Shown: positions 25,059 to 34,751, counted from the first letter of the stretch. The stretch is 64,000 nucleotides of DNA from Pseudogemmobacter lacusdianii (GCF_030848395.1 NZ_JAVDBT010000014.1:1-64000), one strand, 5' to 3'. The notes: generated from the sequence alone by a model not told the origin. Numbers and translations are program-made.

Positions 25059-25583
25059 ATGTCGCCCGACCGCTTGCCGCATGAAAAAGGCTTCCATGTC
25101 AGCTGGGATCAGATCCACCGTGACGCGCGGGCTTTGGCCTGGCGGCTGGATGGCAAGGGTCCGGGCGAAGGCGGCGCTTGGAAAGCGGTCGTCGGCATCA
25201 CCCGCGGCGGCCTTGTCCCTGCGATGATCGTCAGCCGCGAGCTTGACATCCGTCTGGTCGACAGCATCGCGGTCAAATCCTACCATTCGGGCGGCGGCAA
25301 GGCCGACAACCGCCGCGAAGCCCAAGTGATCAAATACCCAGACGCCGAAATGATGGGCGATGGTTCGGGCGTGCTGATCGTCGACGATCTGGTCGACTCG
25401 GGCAAAACCCTCGAACTGATCCGTGGCCTCTACCCCAAAGCGCATTTCGCTTGCGTCTATGCCAAGCCCGAGGGTGAAAAGCAGACCGACACCTACATCA
25501 CCAGTGTCAGCCAAGACACTTGGATCTTCTTCCCTTGGGATATGGCGCTGCAATATGTGCAGCCCTTCCGCGGCACCGACTAA
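25059..25583 (+). CDS. gpt: xanthine phosphoribosyltransferase
   Basis: 174 residues, close to E. coli Gpt throughout. It makes XMP or GMP from xanthine or guanine and PRPP (purine salvage). The PRPP loop [13 protein letters not shown] and the earlier [20 protein letters not shown] are intact, and the C-terminal [16 protein letters not shown] matches the family. ATG at 25059 is preceded by AAGGAGA. Last gene of the fabI-LysE-gpt run, closed by a terminator. Confidence 0.93.
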   Translation: MSPDRLPHEKGFHVSWDQIHRDARALAWRLDGKGPGEGGAWKAVVGITRGGLVPAMIVSRELDIRLVDSIAVKSYHSGGGKADNRREAQVIKYPDAEMMGDGSGVLIVDDLVDSGKTLELIRGLYPKAHFACVYAKPEGEKQTDTYITSVSQDTWIFFPWDMALQYVQPFRGTD

Positions 25584-25599
25584 GCTTTACACGGCCCCG

Positions 25600-25630
25600 A
25601 AGGGCGGGCATTGTCCCGCCCTTTCGCTTT
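25600..25630 (+). terminator. intrinsic terminator after gpt
   Basis: 9-bp stem AAGGGCGGG / CCCGCCCTT (25600-25608 with 25615-25623), six-base loop, followed by the T-rich TTCGCTTTATTT. Confidence 0.8.
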
Positions 25631-25663
25631 ATTTCATCCTCCTATTTTGCCTTGAGGTCTGCC

Positions 25664-26857
25664 ATGACTTTGCCGCTGAACCCCGCATTCGCAGCCACCG
25701 AGCCGCCACCGGTGATGGAGGCGCGGCGCTGGATCGCCGGCAAGACTTTCTCGGCCGACAAGCCGCTGATTAACGTCAGCCAAGCCGCGCCGGTGGAAAG
25801 CCCGCCTCTCGGCCTGCGCCAAGCCATCGCGGATGCTGCGCTGAACGATCCGCAAGCCCATCTTTACGGCCCCGTCCTCGGCCTGCCCGCCCTGCGCGCC
25901 GAGATCGCCAGCCAATGGTCCGCCGCTTACGGCGGCGCGGTTCGACCCGATCAAGTCGCGATCACTCAAGGCTGCAATCAGGCCTTTACCTCGGTCGTGG
26001 CCACTCTCGCCGGTCCCGGCGATGAGGTGATCTTGCCGACGCCTTACTATTTCAACCACAAGATGTGGATGGATATGGCGGGGATTTCGCTGGTCGCCTT
26101 GGACACCGGCGCGACGCTCATTCCCGATGTCGCGGCCTGCGAAGCGCTGATCTCAGACAAGACCCGTGCCATCGTACTGGTCTCGCCCAACAATCCGGGC
26201 GGTGTCGAATATCCCGCCGAGACGCTGGCCGCCTTCCGCGATCTGGCGCGCGCCCGTGGCCTCGCCCTGATCGTGGATGAGACCTACCGCGATTTTGACA
26301 GCCGTCACTCGCAAGCCACCGGCGGTCGCCCGCATGATCTTTTCACCGATCCCGCATGGGACGAGGTGCTGATCCAGCTTTACTCCTTCTCCAAAGCCTA
26401 CCGGCTGACCGGCCACCGCGTCGGCGCGATCGTCGCCTCACAAGAGCGGCTGGCCGAGGTTGAGAAATTCCTTGATACTGTGGCGATCTGCCCCAGCCAA
26501 CTGGGCCAAATGGGCGCGCTTTGGGGGATGCAGAACCTTGGCGCTTGGGTCGGGGGTGAGCGCCAAGAGATCCTGTCGCGCCGCGATGCGATGATCTCGG
26601 GCTTCTCGGCGCTGCAAGGCTGGAAACTCCTCGGTTGCGGCGCCTATTTCGCCTATGTTGAACATCCTTTCGATCTCGCTTCGGATGCGGTGTGCAAGCA
26701 ATTGGTCGAAGATTGCGCCGTGCTGGCTTTGCCCGGCACCATGTTCCAGCCCGAAGGCAGCCCGGCCGGTAAGCGCCAGATCCGCATCGCTTTTGCCAAT
26801 ATCGACGTGTCTGGCATCGCCGAGCTCTTCCGCCGGCTCGCCAGCTTCCGCCCCTAA
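25664..26857 (+). CDS. PLP-dependent aminotransferase class I/II
   Basis: 397 residues with fold-type I aminotransferase blocks: ITQGCNQAFTSVVATLAGPGDEV, LVSPNNPGG, the DETYRDF Asp and the PLP lysine in SFSKAYRLTGHRVG. The family covers aspartate, aromatic and branched-chain aminotransferases; no specificity is evident. ATG at 25664 was chosen because the core begins soon after and the upstream open frame crosses the gpt terminator. It stands as a single gene between that terminator and a GC hairpin. Confidence 0.87.
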   Translation: MTLPLNPAFAATEPPPVMEARRWIAGKTFSADKPLINVSQAAPVESPPLGLRQAIADAALNDPQAHLYGPVLGLPALRAEIASQWSAAYGGAVRPDQVAITQGCNQAFTSVVATLAGPGDEVILPTPYYFNHKMWMDMAGISLVALDTGATLIPDVAACEALISDKTRAIVLVSPNNPGGVEYPAETLAAFRDLARARGLALIVDETYRDFDSRHSQATGGRPHDLFTDPAWDEVLIQLYSFSKAYRLTGHRVGAIVASQERLAEVEKFLDTVAICPSQLGQMGALWGMQNLGAWVGGERQEILSRRDAMISGFSALQGWKLLGCGAYFAYVEHPFDLASDAVCKQLVEDCAVLALPGTMFQPEGSPAGKRQIRIAFANIDVSGIAELFRRLASFRP

Positions 26858-26863
26858 CGGCCC

Positions 26864-26885
26864 GCGCGCACGCTGACGTGCGCGC
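26864..26885 (+). terminator. GC hairpin after the aminotransferase gene
   Basis: Perfect 9-bp inverted repeat GCGCGCACG / CGTGCGCGC with a four-base loop. There is no T run after it, so termination is likely only with help or it acts as a 3' stabiliser. Confidence 0.45.
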
Positions 26886-26962
26886 CGCTCTCGCGCTCAT
26901 GCCTTGCCCCCTGTCCGGCTTCGCTCTAGACAGGCGGGCAACCTTAAAAGCACAGGTTCCCG

Positions 26963-28849
26963 ATGTCCAATTCTGCCCGCCCCGACCTTGACGACGACAC
27001 GCCGCGCAAGAAGCCGAAAAAAGGGCAACAGGTTGCCACTTGGATCATGATGGGCATGCTCATCGTCGGGCTTGGCGGCTTTGGCGCCACCAGCTTCTCG
27101 GGCTCGATCGTCTCGATCGGTTCTGTCGGCGGGCTGAGCATCTCGACCCGCGACTATTCGCGTGCATTGCAACAAGAGATGGCCAGCTTCTCGCAGCAAT
27201 TGGGCGGCGCCCAGATCAGCCCCAGCGAAGCCGTCGCGCTTGGCATCGACCAGCGCGCTTTGTCGATGCTGGTCACCCGCACCGCACTTGACGCCGAGGC
27301 TGCCCGCTTGGGACTGTCGATCGGCGATGGCGCCGTGGCCGAACATATCCGCCGCAGCCCCGCCTTCTCGGGCATCACCGGTGGCTTTGACCGCGAGACC
27401 TATGCCTTCACCTTGCGCCAGAACGGCTGGACCGAGGCCGATTATGAGACCAGCCAGCGCCGCGACGCCTCGCGTGAGCTGTTGCAAGGTGCCATTGCCG
27501 GTGGCGTTGTCGCCCCGCAAGCGATGGTGGACGCCTTCTACCACTACATCGGTGAGCGCCGCAGCCTCTCGACCATCCGCCTCAGCGAAGCCGATCTGAT
27601 CGCCGCTTTGGCCGAAGCCGATGAGGCCGATCTGCAAGCTTGGTATGATGCCAATATTGCCGATTTCACCAAGCCGCAGTCCAAGCGCATCGGCTATGTA
27701 GCGTTGCTGCCCGAAGATATCGCCGCAGATCAGCCGGTGGATGAGGCCGCTTTGCGGGCGACTTATGACGCGCGCATCGCCGAATATGTCCAGCCCGAGC
27801 GCCGCTTGGTCGAGCGTCTGGTCTTCCCCGATCAAGCCGCGGCCGATGCCGCCAAAGCCCGCTTGGACGCAGGCGAAAGCTTTGAGACCTTGGTCACCGA
27901 ACGCGGGCTCGAGCTTGTTGATATCGACATGGGCGATATCTCGGAAGCCGAGCTGGGCGCCGCCGGCGCCGCTGTCTTCGCCAGCGCCGAAGGTGCGGTT
28001 GTGGCGGGCGAAAGCGCGCTTGGCCCGGCGCTTTACCGGGTGAACGGGCTTCTGCCCGGCGAGAATGTCAGCTTTGAAGAAGCCCGCGCCGAACTTGCCG
28101 CCGAGAGCCAAGCCGAAGCGGCCCGCCGCGAGATCGCCGACAAAGTCGATCACATCGACGATCTTCTTGCCGGTGGCGCCGATCTGGAAGAACTCGTGGC
28201 CGAAGCGGGCATGACCTATGCCACGCTCGACCATGTGCCGGGCGCCCAAGGCGGCGAAGGCATTGCCGGTTATGCCGCCTTCCGCACCGCCGCCGATGCC
28301 GCTCAGGCTGGCGATTTCCCCGAAGCCATCCTGCTTGATGATGGCGGCGTGGCCGCTTTGCGCTTCATCGAAGATGTTCCCGCAGCACCGATCCCCTTTG
28401 CCGAGGTCCGCGACCAAGTGGCCGAGGCTTTTGCCGCCAACCAGCTGAAAACCGCCCTCGCCGCCCGCGCGATCGAGATCAAATCCGCGGTCGAAGGCGG
28501 CGCCTCCTTGGGCACCCAAGGCATCGTCGACCAAACCCCGGAAATCGCACGCAGCGGCACGGTTCCAGATGCGCCGCAAGCGCTTGTGACCGCCGCTTTC
28601 GAGATGCAGCCGGGTGAATTGCGCGTGATCGAAGAGGGCGATTTTGTAGCCGTGGTGCAGTTGAATGCCGTCACCCCGGCCGCCGAGACCGGCCCGGATG
28701 CCGAGGCACTGAAGGCCAGCATCGCGGCACAGATCCAGCAGGCTTTGGCGGGCGATCTCTTCGACGCCTATGCCACAGCGCTGATCAACGCCACCCCGAT
28801 GAACATCGACCAAAACGCCATCTCGGCGGTGAATACGAGCCTACAATGA
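26963..28849 (+). CDS. ppiD: PpiD-like periplasmic peptidyl-prolyl isomerase/chaperone
   Basis: 628 residues: a basic cytoplasmic start (KKPKKG), one transmembrane helix (about 25-46), then a periplasmic SurA-N-like region and a degenerate parvulin domain, as in PpiD. PpiD binds the Sec translocon and helps newly exported proteins fold. Parvulin activity is often lost in this family and the domain here is weakly conserved. The stop overlaps trpE by 4 bp (ATGA at 28846-28849), so TrpE translation is coupled to it; I recall the same ppiD-trpE order from related Rhodobacterales. Confidence 0.86.
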   Translation: MSNSARPDLDDDTPRKKPKKGQQVATWIMMGMLIVGLGGFGATSFSGSIVSIGSVGGLSISTRDYSRALQQEMASFSQQLGGAQISPSEAVALGIDQRALSMLVTRTALDAEAARLGLSIGDGAVAEHIRRSPAFSGITGGFDRETYAFTLRQNGWTEADYETSQRRDASRELLQGAIAGGVVAPQAMVDAFYHYIGERRSLSTIRLSEADLIAALAEADEADLQAWYDANIADFTKPQSKRIGYVALLPEDIAADQPVDEAALRATYDARIAEYVQPERRLVERLVFPDQAAADAAKARLDAGESFETLVTERGLELVDIDMGDISEAELGAAGAAVFASAEGAVVAGESALGPALYRVNGLLPGENVSFEEARAELAAESQAEAARREIADKVDHIDDLLAGGADLEELVAEAGMTYATLDHVPGAQGGEGIAGYAAFRTAADAAQAGDFPEAILLDDGGVAALRFIEDVPAAPIPFAEVRDQVAEAFAANQLKTALAARAIEIKSAVEGGASLGTQGIVDQTPEIARSGTVPDAPQALVTAAFEMQPGELRVIEEGDFVAVVQLNAVTPAAETGPDAEALKASIAAQIQQALAGDLFDAYATALINATPMNIDQNAISAVNTSLQ

Positions 28850-30357
28850 TGCTGCAACCCTCTTTTGAGGTCTTCGAACAAGGCTGGGCCAAGGGCGAGA
28901 ACCAAATCGTCCACGCCCGGTTGGCAGCTGACTTGGACACGCCGGTCAGCTTGATGTTGAAGCTGGGCGAAGCGCGCTCGGACACGTTCATGCTGGAATC
29001 AGTGACCGGCGGCGAGATCCGTGGCCGCTATTCCATCGTCGGCATGAAGCCCGATCTTATCTGGCGCTGCCGCGGCACCGCCTCTGAGATCAACCGCGAG
29101 GCGCGGTTTGATGCGGCGGCCTTCCAACCGCTGGAAGGCGATCCGCTGACCACGCTGCGCGCGCTGATCGCCGAAAGCCGCATCACCATGCCCGAAGACA
29201 TGCCGCCGATCGCGGCGGGTCTTTTTGGCTATCTCGGCTATGACATGATCCGTCTGGTCGAGCATTTGCCCAATGTGAACCCCGACCCGCTCGGCCTGCC
29301 CGATGCGGTGCTGATGCGGCCTTCGGTCGTGGCGGTGCTGGATGGGGTCAAGGGTGAAGTCACCGTGGTCGCCCCCGCTTGGGCCGCTTCGGGACTTTCG
29401 GCGCGCGCGGCTTATGCGCAAGCGGCCGAGCGGGTGATGGACGCTTTGCGCGATCTGGACCGCGCGCCCGCCGCCGCCAGCCGCGATCTGAGCGGCTCGG
29501 CTCTGGTCGGCGAGCCGCGCTCGAACTTCACCCATGAAGGCTATAAGGCTGCGGTGGAGAAGGCCAAGGATTACATCCGCGCGGGCGACATCTTCCAAGT
29601 GGTGCCCAGCCAGCGCTGGACCATCGACTTCCCGCTGCCGCCCTTGGCGCTTTACCGCTCCTTGCGGCGCACCAACCCCTCGCCCTTCATGTTCTTTTTC
29701 AACTTCGGCGGCTTCCAAGTCGTCGGCGCCAGCCCCGAGATCCTCGTGCGGTTGCGCGATGGCGAAGTGACCGTGCGCCCGATCGCCGGCACCCGCAAAC
29801 GCGGGGCGACGCCCGAAGAAGACAAGGCCTTAGAGCTGGATCTTCTGGCCGATAAGAAAGAGCTGGCTGAGCATTTGATGCTTCTCGACCTTGGCCGCAA
29901 TGATGTGGGCCGGGTTGCGAAGATGGGCACCGTGCGCCCGACCGAGCAGTTTATCATCGAGCGCTACAGCCATGTGATGCATATCGTCTCCAACGTGGTG
30001 GGCCAGATCCGCGAGGGCGAAGATGCACTCTCGGCGCTCCTCGCAGGCCTGCCCGCCGGCACCGTCTCGGGCGCGCCGAAGGTGCGGGCGATGGAGATCA
30101 TCGACGAGCTTGAGCCCGAAAAGCGTGGCGTCTATGGCGGCGGCGTGGGTTATTTCGCGGCCAATGGCGAGATGGATTTCTGCATCGCTCTGCGCACGGC
30201 AGTGCTGAAGGACGAGCAGCTCTATATCCAAGCCGGTGGCGGCGTGGTCTATGACAGCGACCCCGAGGCGGAATACCAAGAGACGGTGAACAAATCCAAC
30301 GCCTTGCGCCGCGCCGCGCAAGACGCCGGCCTCTTCACCCGCCGCGCCAACAGCTGA
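28846..30357 (+). CDS. trpE: anthranilate synthase component I
   Basis: 503 residues. It converts chorismate to anthranilate with ammonia from TrpG, the first step of tryptophan synthesis. The N-terminal tryptophan-binding region includes LMLKLGEARSDTFMLESV, and the chorismate-binding half has the family blocks PSPFMFFFNFG, GTRKRGATPEEDKALE, HLMLLDLGRNDVGRV, AGLPAGTVSGAPK and GGGVGYFAANGEMDF. It begins inside the ppiD stop. No trp leader peptide is visible upstream because the gene is fused to ppiD translation. trpG lies 2 kb downstream beyond an opposite-strand gene. Confidence 0.96.
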   Translation: MMLQPSFEVFEQGWAKGENQIVHARLAADLDTPVSLMLKLGEARSDTFMLESVTGGEIRGRYSIVGMKPDLIWRCRGTASEINREARFDAAAFQPLEGDPLTTLRALIAESRITMPEDMPPIAAGLFGYLGYDMIRLVEHLPNVNPDPLGLPDAVLMRPSVVAVLDGVKGEVTVVAPAWAASGLSARAAYAQAAERVMDALRDLDRAPAAASRDLSGSALVGEPRSNFTHEGYKAAVEKAKDYIRAGDIFQVVPSQRWTIDFPLPPLALYRSLRRTNPSPFMFFFNFGGFQVVGASPEILVRLRDGEVTVRPIAGTRKRGATPEEDKALELDLLADKKELAEHLMLLDLGRNDVGRVAKMGTVRPTEQFIIERYSHVMHIVSNVVGQIREGEDALSALLAGLPAGTVSGAPKVRAMEIIDELEPEKRGVYGGGVGYFAANGEMDFCIALRTAVLKDEQLYIQAGGGVVYDSDPEAEYQETVNKSNALRRAAQDAGLFTRRANS

Positions 30358-30429
30358 TCCAATAGCGCGGCTGCCGCCGCATTCTTATGCCTCGGCAGCC
30401 CTTGGCGCTTTGGCTGGGCCGAGCAGGAT

Positions 30430-30479
30430 GGGGGCATTCTGCCCCCAAACCCCCTGAGGATATTTTTCGACAGAAAATA
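30430..30479 (+). repeat. dispersed repeat, copy 2
   Basis: GGGGGCATTCTGCCCCC hairpin, then CCCCTGAGGATATTTTTCGACAGAAAAT split by a short spacer. It lies after trpE in the same sense. The element TGATCCAATAGCGCGGC at 30355 upstream of it also recurs before copy 6 at 63881. Confidence 0.75.
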
Positions 30480-30501
30480 CCATAGCGCGCGCCGCTTTGT
30501 G

Positions 30502-30540
30502 CATTTTCTGTCTTTAAATATCCCCGCCGGAGGCTCCGCC
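30502..30540 (-). repeat. dispersed repeat, copy 3
   Basis: Read on the minus strand: GCCTCCGGCGGGGATATTT, three bases, GACAGAAAATG. It lies after the YibQ-like gene in the same sense and faces copy 2 across about 20 bp. Confidence 0.75.
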
Positions 30541-30575
30541 GCGAAGCTCAGCCGTGACCGCTGCGTCGTGAGCGC

Positions 30576-32192
30576 TCAGTCGGCCGAGAGCACCGCCGTC
30601 AGCGGTGCCAAAGCAACAGTGGCCGCCCGCCCCTCGATCGCCCATTCAAGCAAGGCCGCCACGGTCTCGGGCCGGCTGCGGCCGACCACCGTGACGCGGC
30701 CCTCTTGCGCGGCTTTGAAGGCCGCACGGTCGAGATAGCGACGGATGACGGGGGCGGATTCATCCGCTCCGTCGAGATCGCGGAAGGCGGTGGCGGCGGG
30801 GATATCCTCGCGCCGGGCCACTTGATCTGCCGCGTTCAGGCCTTGATCCCACGTCACCAGCCCCCGGCCTGCCGCGCCAATCACCGGCACCACCAGTGTG
30901 GCGAGTGGGCGATCGGCTTGGAAGGCACGGCTCGGCAGGTCCATCACCGCCACGGCCTCGGGCAGCGCTTGGCTCATGACCGACAGCGCCACTTCGATAT
31001 CCGTGGCCTGTCCCCCTTTGGGCAGGGCCGAGGCCAGCATGACGACCTCGCGCCCAGCGGCGCGGTAGATCTCGGCATAAACGGCGGCATTGGGATCGCT
31101 GGGATCCAGCGCGAAGCTGACCGGGAAGGGCAATGCCGCCAAAGCCGCGCGGTCGGTTTCGGGCTTGCCCTCATCGATCACAAGGATCGCAAAGAGCGGC
31201 TTGCCTTCGGGATTCTCGAAGGGGGCGGCATAAAGCGCCACCGGGCGGCTGTCTGCGAGAGCTGCAGCCTCTTCCTCAACGGCCTGAGCTGGTGCATCGC
31301 CCACGCGCGGCAGCCGGTCGGTGGTCACGGCATCAGCCGACCCCCGCAAAGCCGGTGTGGGCGCCAGGGTCGAGGGACGCTCGGCCAGCGGCATATCCGT
31401 ATCCACCGGGGCCGACGGCTCCTCCAAGGGCATTGCAGCCTCGGGGCCCTCTTCGGCGATCCGAGCCAGCATGTCTTGCTCTTCGGGGGTCAGCGGCGGC
31501 AGCGGCGCTTCGGTTGCGGGCGCCGGCGCAGCTTCCGCCTGCGGGGCCAGCGGCTGGGCTGGGCCATCCTGCGCGGCCGGTGTCTCGCCAAGCGGCTCGG
31601 GCAGCGCCTTGGGCGCGGGCGCGGCGTTCAGCTCAGCGGTGGCGGCCAGCGGTTCAGGCGGCTCGGCTCCTGCCGCAGGGGCCGGACCTTCGGGGCTTTC
31701 GCTGGGGGCGGGAGCGGCGTCGCTCTCCAAAGCCGGCGCGAGGGCCGGCGGGGCCGAGGGTGTTGTGACGACGCTTGGGGCTTCGGCAGGTTCAGCGAGA
31801 GCGGGGCCGGTCTCAGCTGGCGCAGCAGGCTCAGCCGGTGGCAGCTCGGCCACGCTCTCGGGGGTGGCCGGGGCTTCGGCCAATGGCGCCTCGCCCTCAG
31901 CCAGACCTTGCGCGGGCAAATCCTGTTCAGCCAGATCCGGAGCGGCCAGATCCGGGGCGGCGAGTTCCTCTGCCACAGGCTCCTCTGCAACAGGCTCCTC
32001 TGCAACAGGCTCCTCTGCGGGCCGTTCAGCCACCGAGGGTGCAGCCGCTTCGGAGGCGCCATCCACAACAGCCTCGGCGGGCGCAGGCGGCGCTGCCAGT
32101 TGCGGTCCGGGTGCCACAACCGAGATAACAGCCAGCACGCCCGATCCAACCAGACCGCCCATAGCCGTGCCCATCAGGAATTTGCCGATCAC
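30576..32192 (-). CDS. divergent polysaccharide deacetylase (YibQ/DUF610) family protein
   Basis: 538 residues: one N-terminal transmembrane helix (about 5-28), a long Pro/Ala/Glu low-complexity region (about 35-300, including EEPVA repeats) that probably spans the periplasm, and a C-terminal domain of about 220 residues. The C-terminal domain resembles the divergent polysaccharide deacetylase family (FAILVIDEGKPE, PFPVSFALDP, REVVMLASALP). Enzyme activity of this family is unproven. It is on the opposite strand between trpE and trpG, so it is read independently of the trp genes. The linker contains a 15-bp DNA tandem repeat. Confidence 0.8.
   Translation of the reverse strand: MIGKFLMGTAMGGLVGSGVLAVISVVAPGPQLAAPPAPAEAVVDGASEAAAPSVAERPAEEPVAEEPVAEEPVAEELAAPDLAAPDLAEQDLPAQGLAEGEAPLAEAPATPESVAELPPAEPAAPAETGPALAEPAEAPSVVTTPSAPPALAPALESDAAPAPSESPEGPAPAAGAEPPEPLAATAELNAAPAPKALPEPLGETPAAQDGPAQPLAPQAEAAPAPATEAPLPPLTPEEQDMLARIAEEGPEAAMPLEEPSAPVDTDMPLAERPSTLAPTPALRGSADAVTTDRLPRVGDAPAQAVEEEAAALADSRPVALYAAPFENPEGKPLFAILVIDEGKPETDRAALAALPFPVSFALDPSDPNAAVYAEIYRAAGREVVMLASALPKGGQATDIEVALSVMSQALPEAVAVMDLPSRAFQADRPLATLVVPVIGAAGRGLVTWDQGLNAADQVARREDIPAATAFRDLDGADESAPVIRRYLDRAAFKAAQEGRVTVVGRSRPETVAALLEWAIEGRAATVALAPLTAVLSAD
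31966..32010. repeat. 15-bp tandem repeat in the YibQ-like linker
   Basis: Three units of TCCTCTGCAACAGGC (first with one change) plus a partial fourth, encoding repeated EEPVA on the minus strand. A second 15-bp duplication lies at about 31931-31960. Both keep the reading frame when copy number changes. Confidence 0.85.
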
Positions 32193-32418
32193 CCCAACCT
32201 CCGTCCCAATCGCAGACTTTCATCGCAAAGCCCCGCGCCGCGCGGCTTGCCGTTCAAAACACCGTGCAGACGGCATCCGCAAGGCCCTGTCGGTCAATCT
32301 TCAGTGCCCGGAACCTTTGCGGCCCTGCCCGGCGCACCTTGACCTTCCAGCCCTGACCTGACCATGTATAGCGCGAGGCGTCTGGCGCTTCATCCCCTTT
32401 CCGGCGAGACACGGCAAG

Positions 32419-33024
32419 ATGCTGCTTCTGATCGACAACTACGACAGCTTTACTTGGAATCTGGTGCATTACTTCGGCGAACTTGGCGCTGAAGTGAAGG
32501 TTGTGCGCAATGATGCCCTGAGCGTGCAAGAGGCCTTGGCGCTGAAACCGCAGGCGATTGTGCTTTCCCCTGGGCCCTGCGATCCGGCGCAAGCCGGGAT
32601 CTGCCTGCCGCTGACCCGCGCGGCAGCCGAGGCGGATGTGCCGCTTTTGGGCGTTTGTCTGGGCCATCAGACCATTGGTGAGGCCTTTGGCGGCAAAGTT
32701 ATCCGCTGCCATGAGATCGTGCATGGCAAGATGGGGGCGATGCACCACGAAGACGGCGGCATGTTCCGCGATCTGCCCTCGCCCTTCCAAGCCACCCGCT
32801 ATCATTCGCTGGTGGTCGAGCGTGAGAGCCTGCCCGACTGTCTTGAGATCACCGCTTGGCTAGCGGATGGCACCATCATGGGCCTGCGCCACCGCGAGAA
32901 GATCATCGAAGGCGTGCAGTTCCACCCCGAATCCATCGCCTCGGAACATGGACACCAATTGTTGCGCAATTTCCTGACCACGGCGGGCGTCGCCACCACC
33001 ACCAAAGCGGGCGTCGCGGCATGA
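32419..33024 (+). CDS. trpG: anthranilate synthase component II (glutamine amidotransferase)
   Basis: 201 residues. The class-I glutaminase subunit supplies ammonia to TrpE. The triad is visible: Cys in GVCLGHQ, His and Glu in [12 protein letters not shown]. The oxyanion segment [13 protein letters not shown] is normal. In some bacteria the same subunit serves 4-amino-4-deoxychorismate synthase. Its stop overlaps the trpD start (ATGA at 33021-33024). The gene begins after the opposite-strand YibQ-like gene, so it needs its own promoter in the 226-bp gap or read-through from trpE. Confidence 0.94.
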   Translation: MLLLIDNYDSFTWNLVHYFGELGAEVKVVRNDALSVQEALALKPQAIVLSPGPCDPAQAGICLPLTRAAAEADVPLLGVCLGHQTIGEAFGGKVIRCHEIVHGKMGAMHHEDGGMFRDLPSPFQATRYHSLVVERESLPDCLEITAWLADGTIMGLRHREKIIEGVQFHPESIASEHGHQLLRNFLTTAGVATTTKAGVAA

Positions 33025-34034
33025 GTGATATTCTGCGAGGGTTGATCGGCACCGCAGCCAGCCGTCCGCTCACCCGGGCCGAGGCGGATCAAGCCTTTAC
33101 CGCGCTTTTTGAAGGCCAAGGCACGCCCGCTCAGATGGGTGGCTTCCTGATGGCTTTGCGCACCCGTGGCGAGACGGTGGATGAATATGCCGCCGCCGCC
33201 TCGGTGATGCGGTCGAAATGTGTGCCAGTGCGCGCGCCCGAAGGGGCGATCGACATCGTCGGCACCGGTGGCGATGGCAAGGGCACTCTGAATATCTCGA
33301 CCGCGACCGCTTTGGTGGTCGCTGGGGCCGGTGTGCCGGTCGCCAAACATGGCAACCGCAACCTGTCGTCGAAATCGGGCGCGGCGGATGCGCTGACCGA
33401 GTTGGGCCTGAACGTGATGATCCCGGCCGAGGTGGTGGAGCGCTGCCTTGATGAGGCTGGGATCGGCTTCATGATGGCGCCGATGCACCATCCCGCGACC
33501 CGCCATGTCGGCCCGGTCCGGACCGAGCTTGGCACCCGCACCATCTTCAACATCCTTGGGCCTTTGACCAATCCGGCAGGGGTGAAACGCCAACTCACCG
33601 GCGCGTTTTCCGCCGAATTGGTCCGCCCGATGGCCGAGACTTTGTTGGCGCTTGGCTCGACCAAAGCTTGGCTGGTGCATGGCGGCGATGGCACGGATGA
33701 GTTGTCCATCGCCTACCCCAGTAAGGTGGCAGCCCTAGAAGATGGCAAGGTGACCGAGTTTGAAATCGCGCCCGAGGATGCAGGCCTGCCTGTCCATCCG
33801 TTTGAGCAAGTGATGGGCGGCACCCCGGCTGAGAATGCGGTGGCTTTGCGCGCGCTTTTGGATGGCGCATCAGGGGCCTACCGCGATGCGGTTCTCTTGA
33901 ACTCCGCCGCTGCTTTGGTGGTGGCCGATCACGCTTTGGATCTGAAAGAGGGTGTCGAGATGGCGCGCTCATCGATCGACAGCGGTGCTGCCAAGGCCAA
34001 ACTGGCCGCGCTCGTCCGCCTGACGCATGGCTGA
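33021..34034 (+). CDS. trpD: anthranilate phosphoribosyltransferase
   Basis: 337 residues. It joins anthranilate to PRPP to give phosphoribosylanthranilate, the second step of tryptophan synthesis. The PRPP/Mg motif [17 protein letters not shown] and [15 protein letters not shown] are typical, as are [12 protein letters not shown] and [16 protein letters not shown] at 33021 gives translational coupling to trpG; the frame upstream is open but overlaps trpG. It overlaps ung by 8 bp at its end. Confidence 0.95.
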   Translation: MSDILRGLIGTAASRPLTRAEADQAFTALFEGQGTPAQMGGFLMALRTRGETVDEYAAAASVMRSKCVPVRAPEGAIDIVGTGGDGKGTLNISTATALVVAGAGVPVAKHGNRNLSSKSGAADALTELGLNVMIPAEVVERCLDEAGIGFMMAPMHHPATRHVGPVRTELGTRTIFNILGPLTNPAGVKRQLTGAFSAELVRPMAETLLALGSTKAWLVHGGDGTDELSIAYPSKVAALEDGKVTEFEIAPEDAGLPVHPFEQVMGGTPAENAVALRALLDGASGAYRDAVLLNSAAALVVADHALDLKEGVEMARSSIDSGAAKAKLAALVRLTHG

Positions 34035-34683
34035 AACCCCGCCTGATCCGCCCGCCTCTTGGGCGGATCTGCCCTTCTTCCGCGATGGCCGCTGGCCGGC
34101 GCTTTGGGACAAGCTCAAAGCCCTGCCCGATTGGCAACCGGGGCCTGAGTTGCTCTTTCGCGCGCTGGAACTGACCCCGCGCCCCAGCGTCCGCGTGGTC
34201 ATCCTTGGCCAAGACCCCTATCCCACGCCCGGCCGCGCCACCGGGCTCGCCTTTTCCTTCCCGCCCGGCCAAGCCCCGCGCGATTCCCTGCGCAACATCC
34301 TGACCGAGCTTGCCACAGACACCGGCATCACCCGGCAAAGTGGAGACCTCACCGCTTGGGCGCGGCAAGGTGTGCTGCTTTTAAACCCCGTCCTCAGCGT
34401 GCCCTTGGGCCAACCGCAGGGCCATAAAGCGCTTGGCTGGCAAAGCCTCACCCAAGAAATCCTTGCCGCCACCGCCGCCGATGGCCCGCGCGCCTTCCTT
34501 TTATGGGGCGCGCCTGCGCAGAAACTCTGCGCCAAACTGCCCAGCGAGCGGCACCTTTGGCTCACATCCCCGCACCCTTCGCCGCTTTCAGCCTATCGCG
34601 GTTTCTTCGGCTCGCGCCCCTTCTCGGCCATCAATCAATGGCTTGCCGCACAAGGCGCGCCGGAAATCGACTGGTCCCTCTAG
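34027..34683 (+). CDS. ung: uracil-DNA glycosylase
   Basis: 218 residues of family-1 UDG, which removes uracil from DNA. The water-activating motif GQDPYP, the [13 protein letters not shown] block and the leucine loop [14 protein letters not shown] are present, and the length is normal. It starts 8 bp inside trpD and is followed 68 bp later by trpC, so it sits within the tryptophan cluster, an unusual place for a repair gene. Its expression is probably tied to the trp transcript through the overlap. Confidence 0.94.
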   Translation: MAETPPDPPASWADLPFFRDGRWPALWDKLKALPDWQPGPELLFRALELTPRPSVRVVILGQDPYPTPGRATGLAFSFPPGQAPRDSLRNILTELATDTGITRQSGDLTAWARQGVLLLNPVLSVPLGQPQGHKALGWQSLTQEILAATAADGPRAFLLWGAPAQKLCAKLPSERHLWLTSPHPSPLSAYRGFFGSRPFSAINQWLAAQGAPEIDWSL

Positions 34684-34751
34684 ACTTCCCTTTTCCGCGC
34701 CGTCACCCTAGGACAAAACGGCCCCTTGCGCCGGGGGCCGAAGGAGACGCC

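Noticed and set aside
26897-28813. Minus-strand open frame of 638 residues
   Set aside because: It is a shadow of ppiD, Gly/His-rich with no motif.
30705-32342. Plus-strand open frame of 545 residues that would join trpE to trpG
   Set aside because: It is the complement of the YibQ-like gene. Its Arg/Gly/Ser-rich product matches nothing, while the minus frame has a membrane anchor and family blocks.
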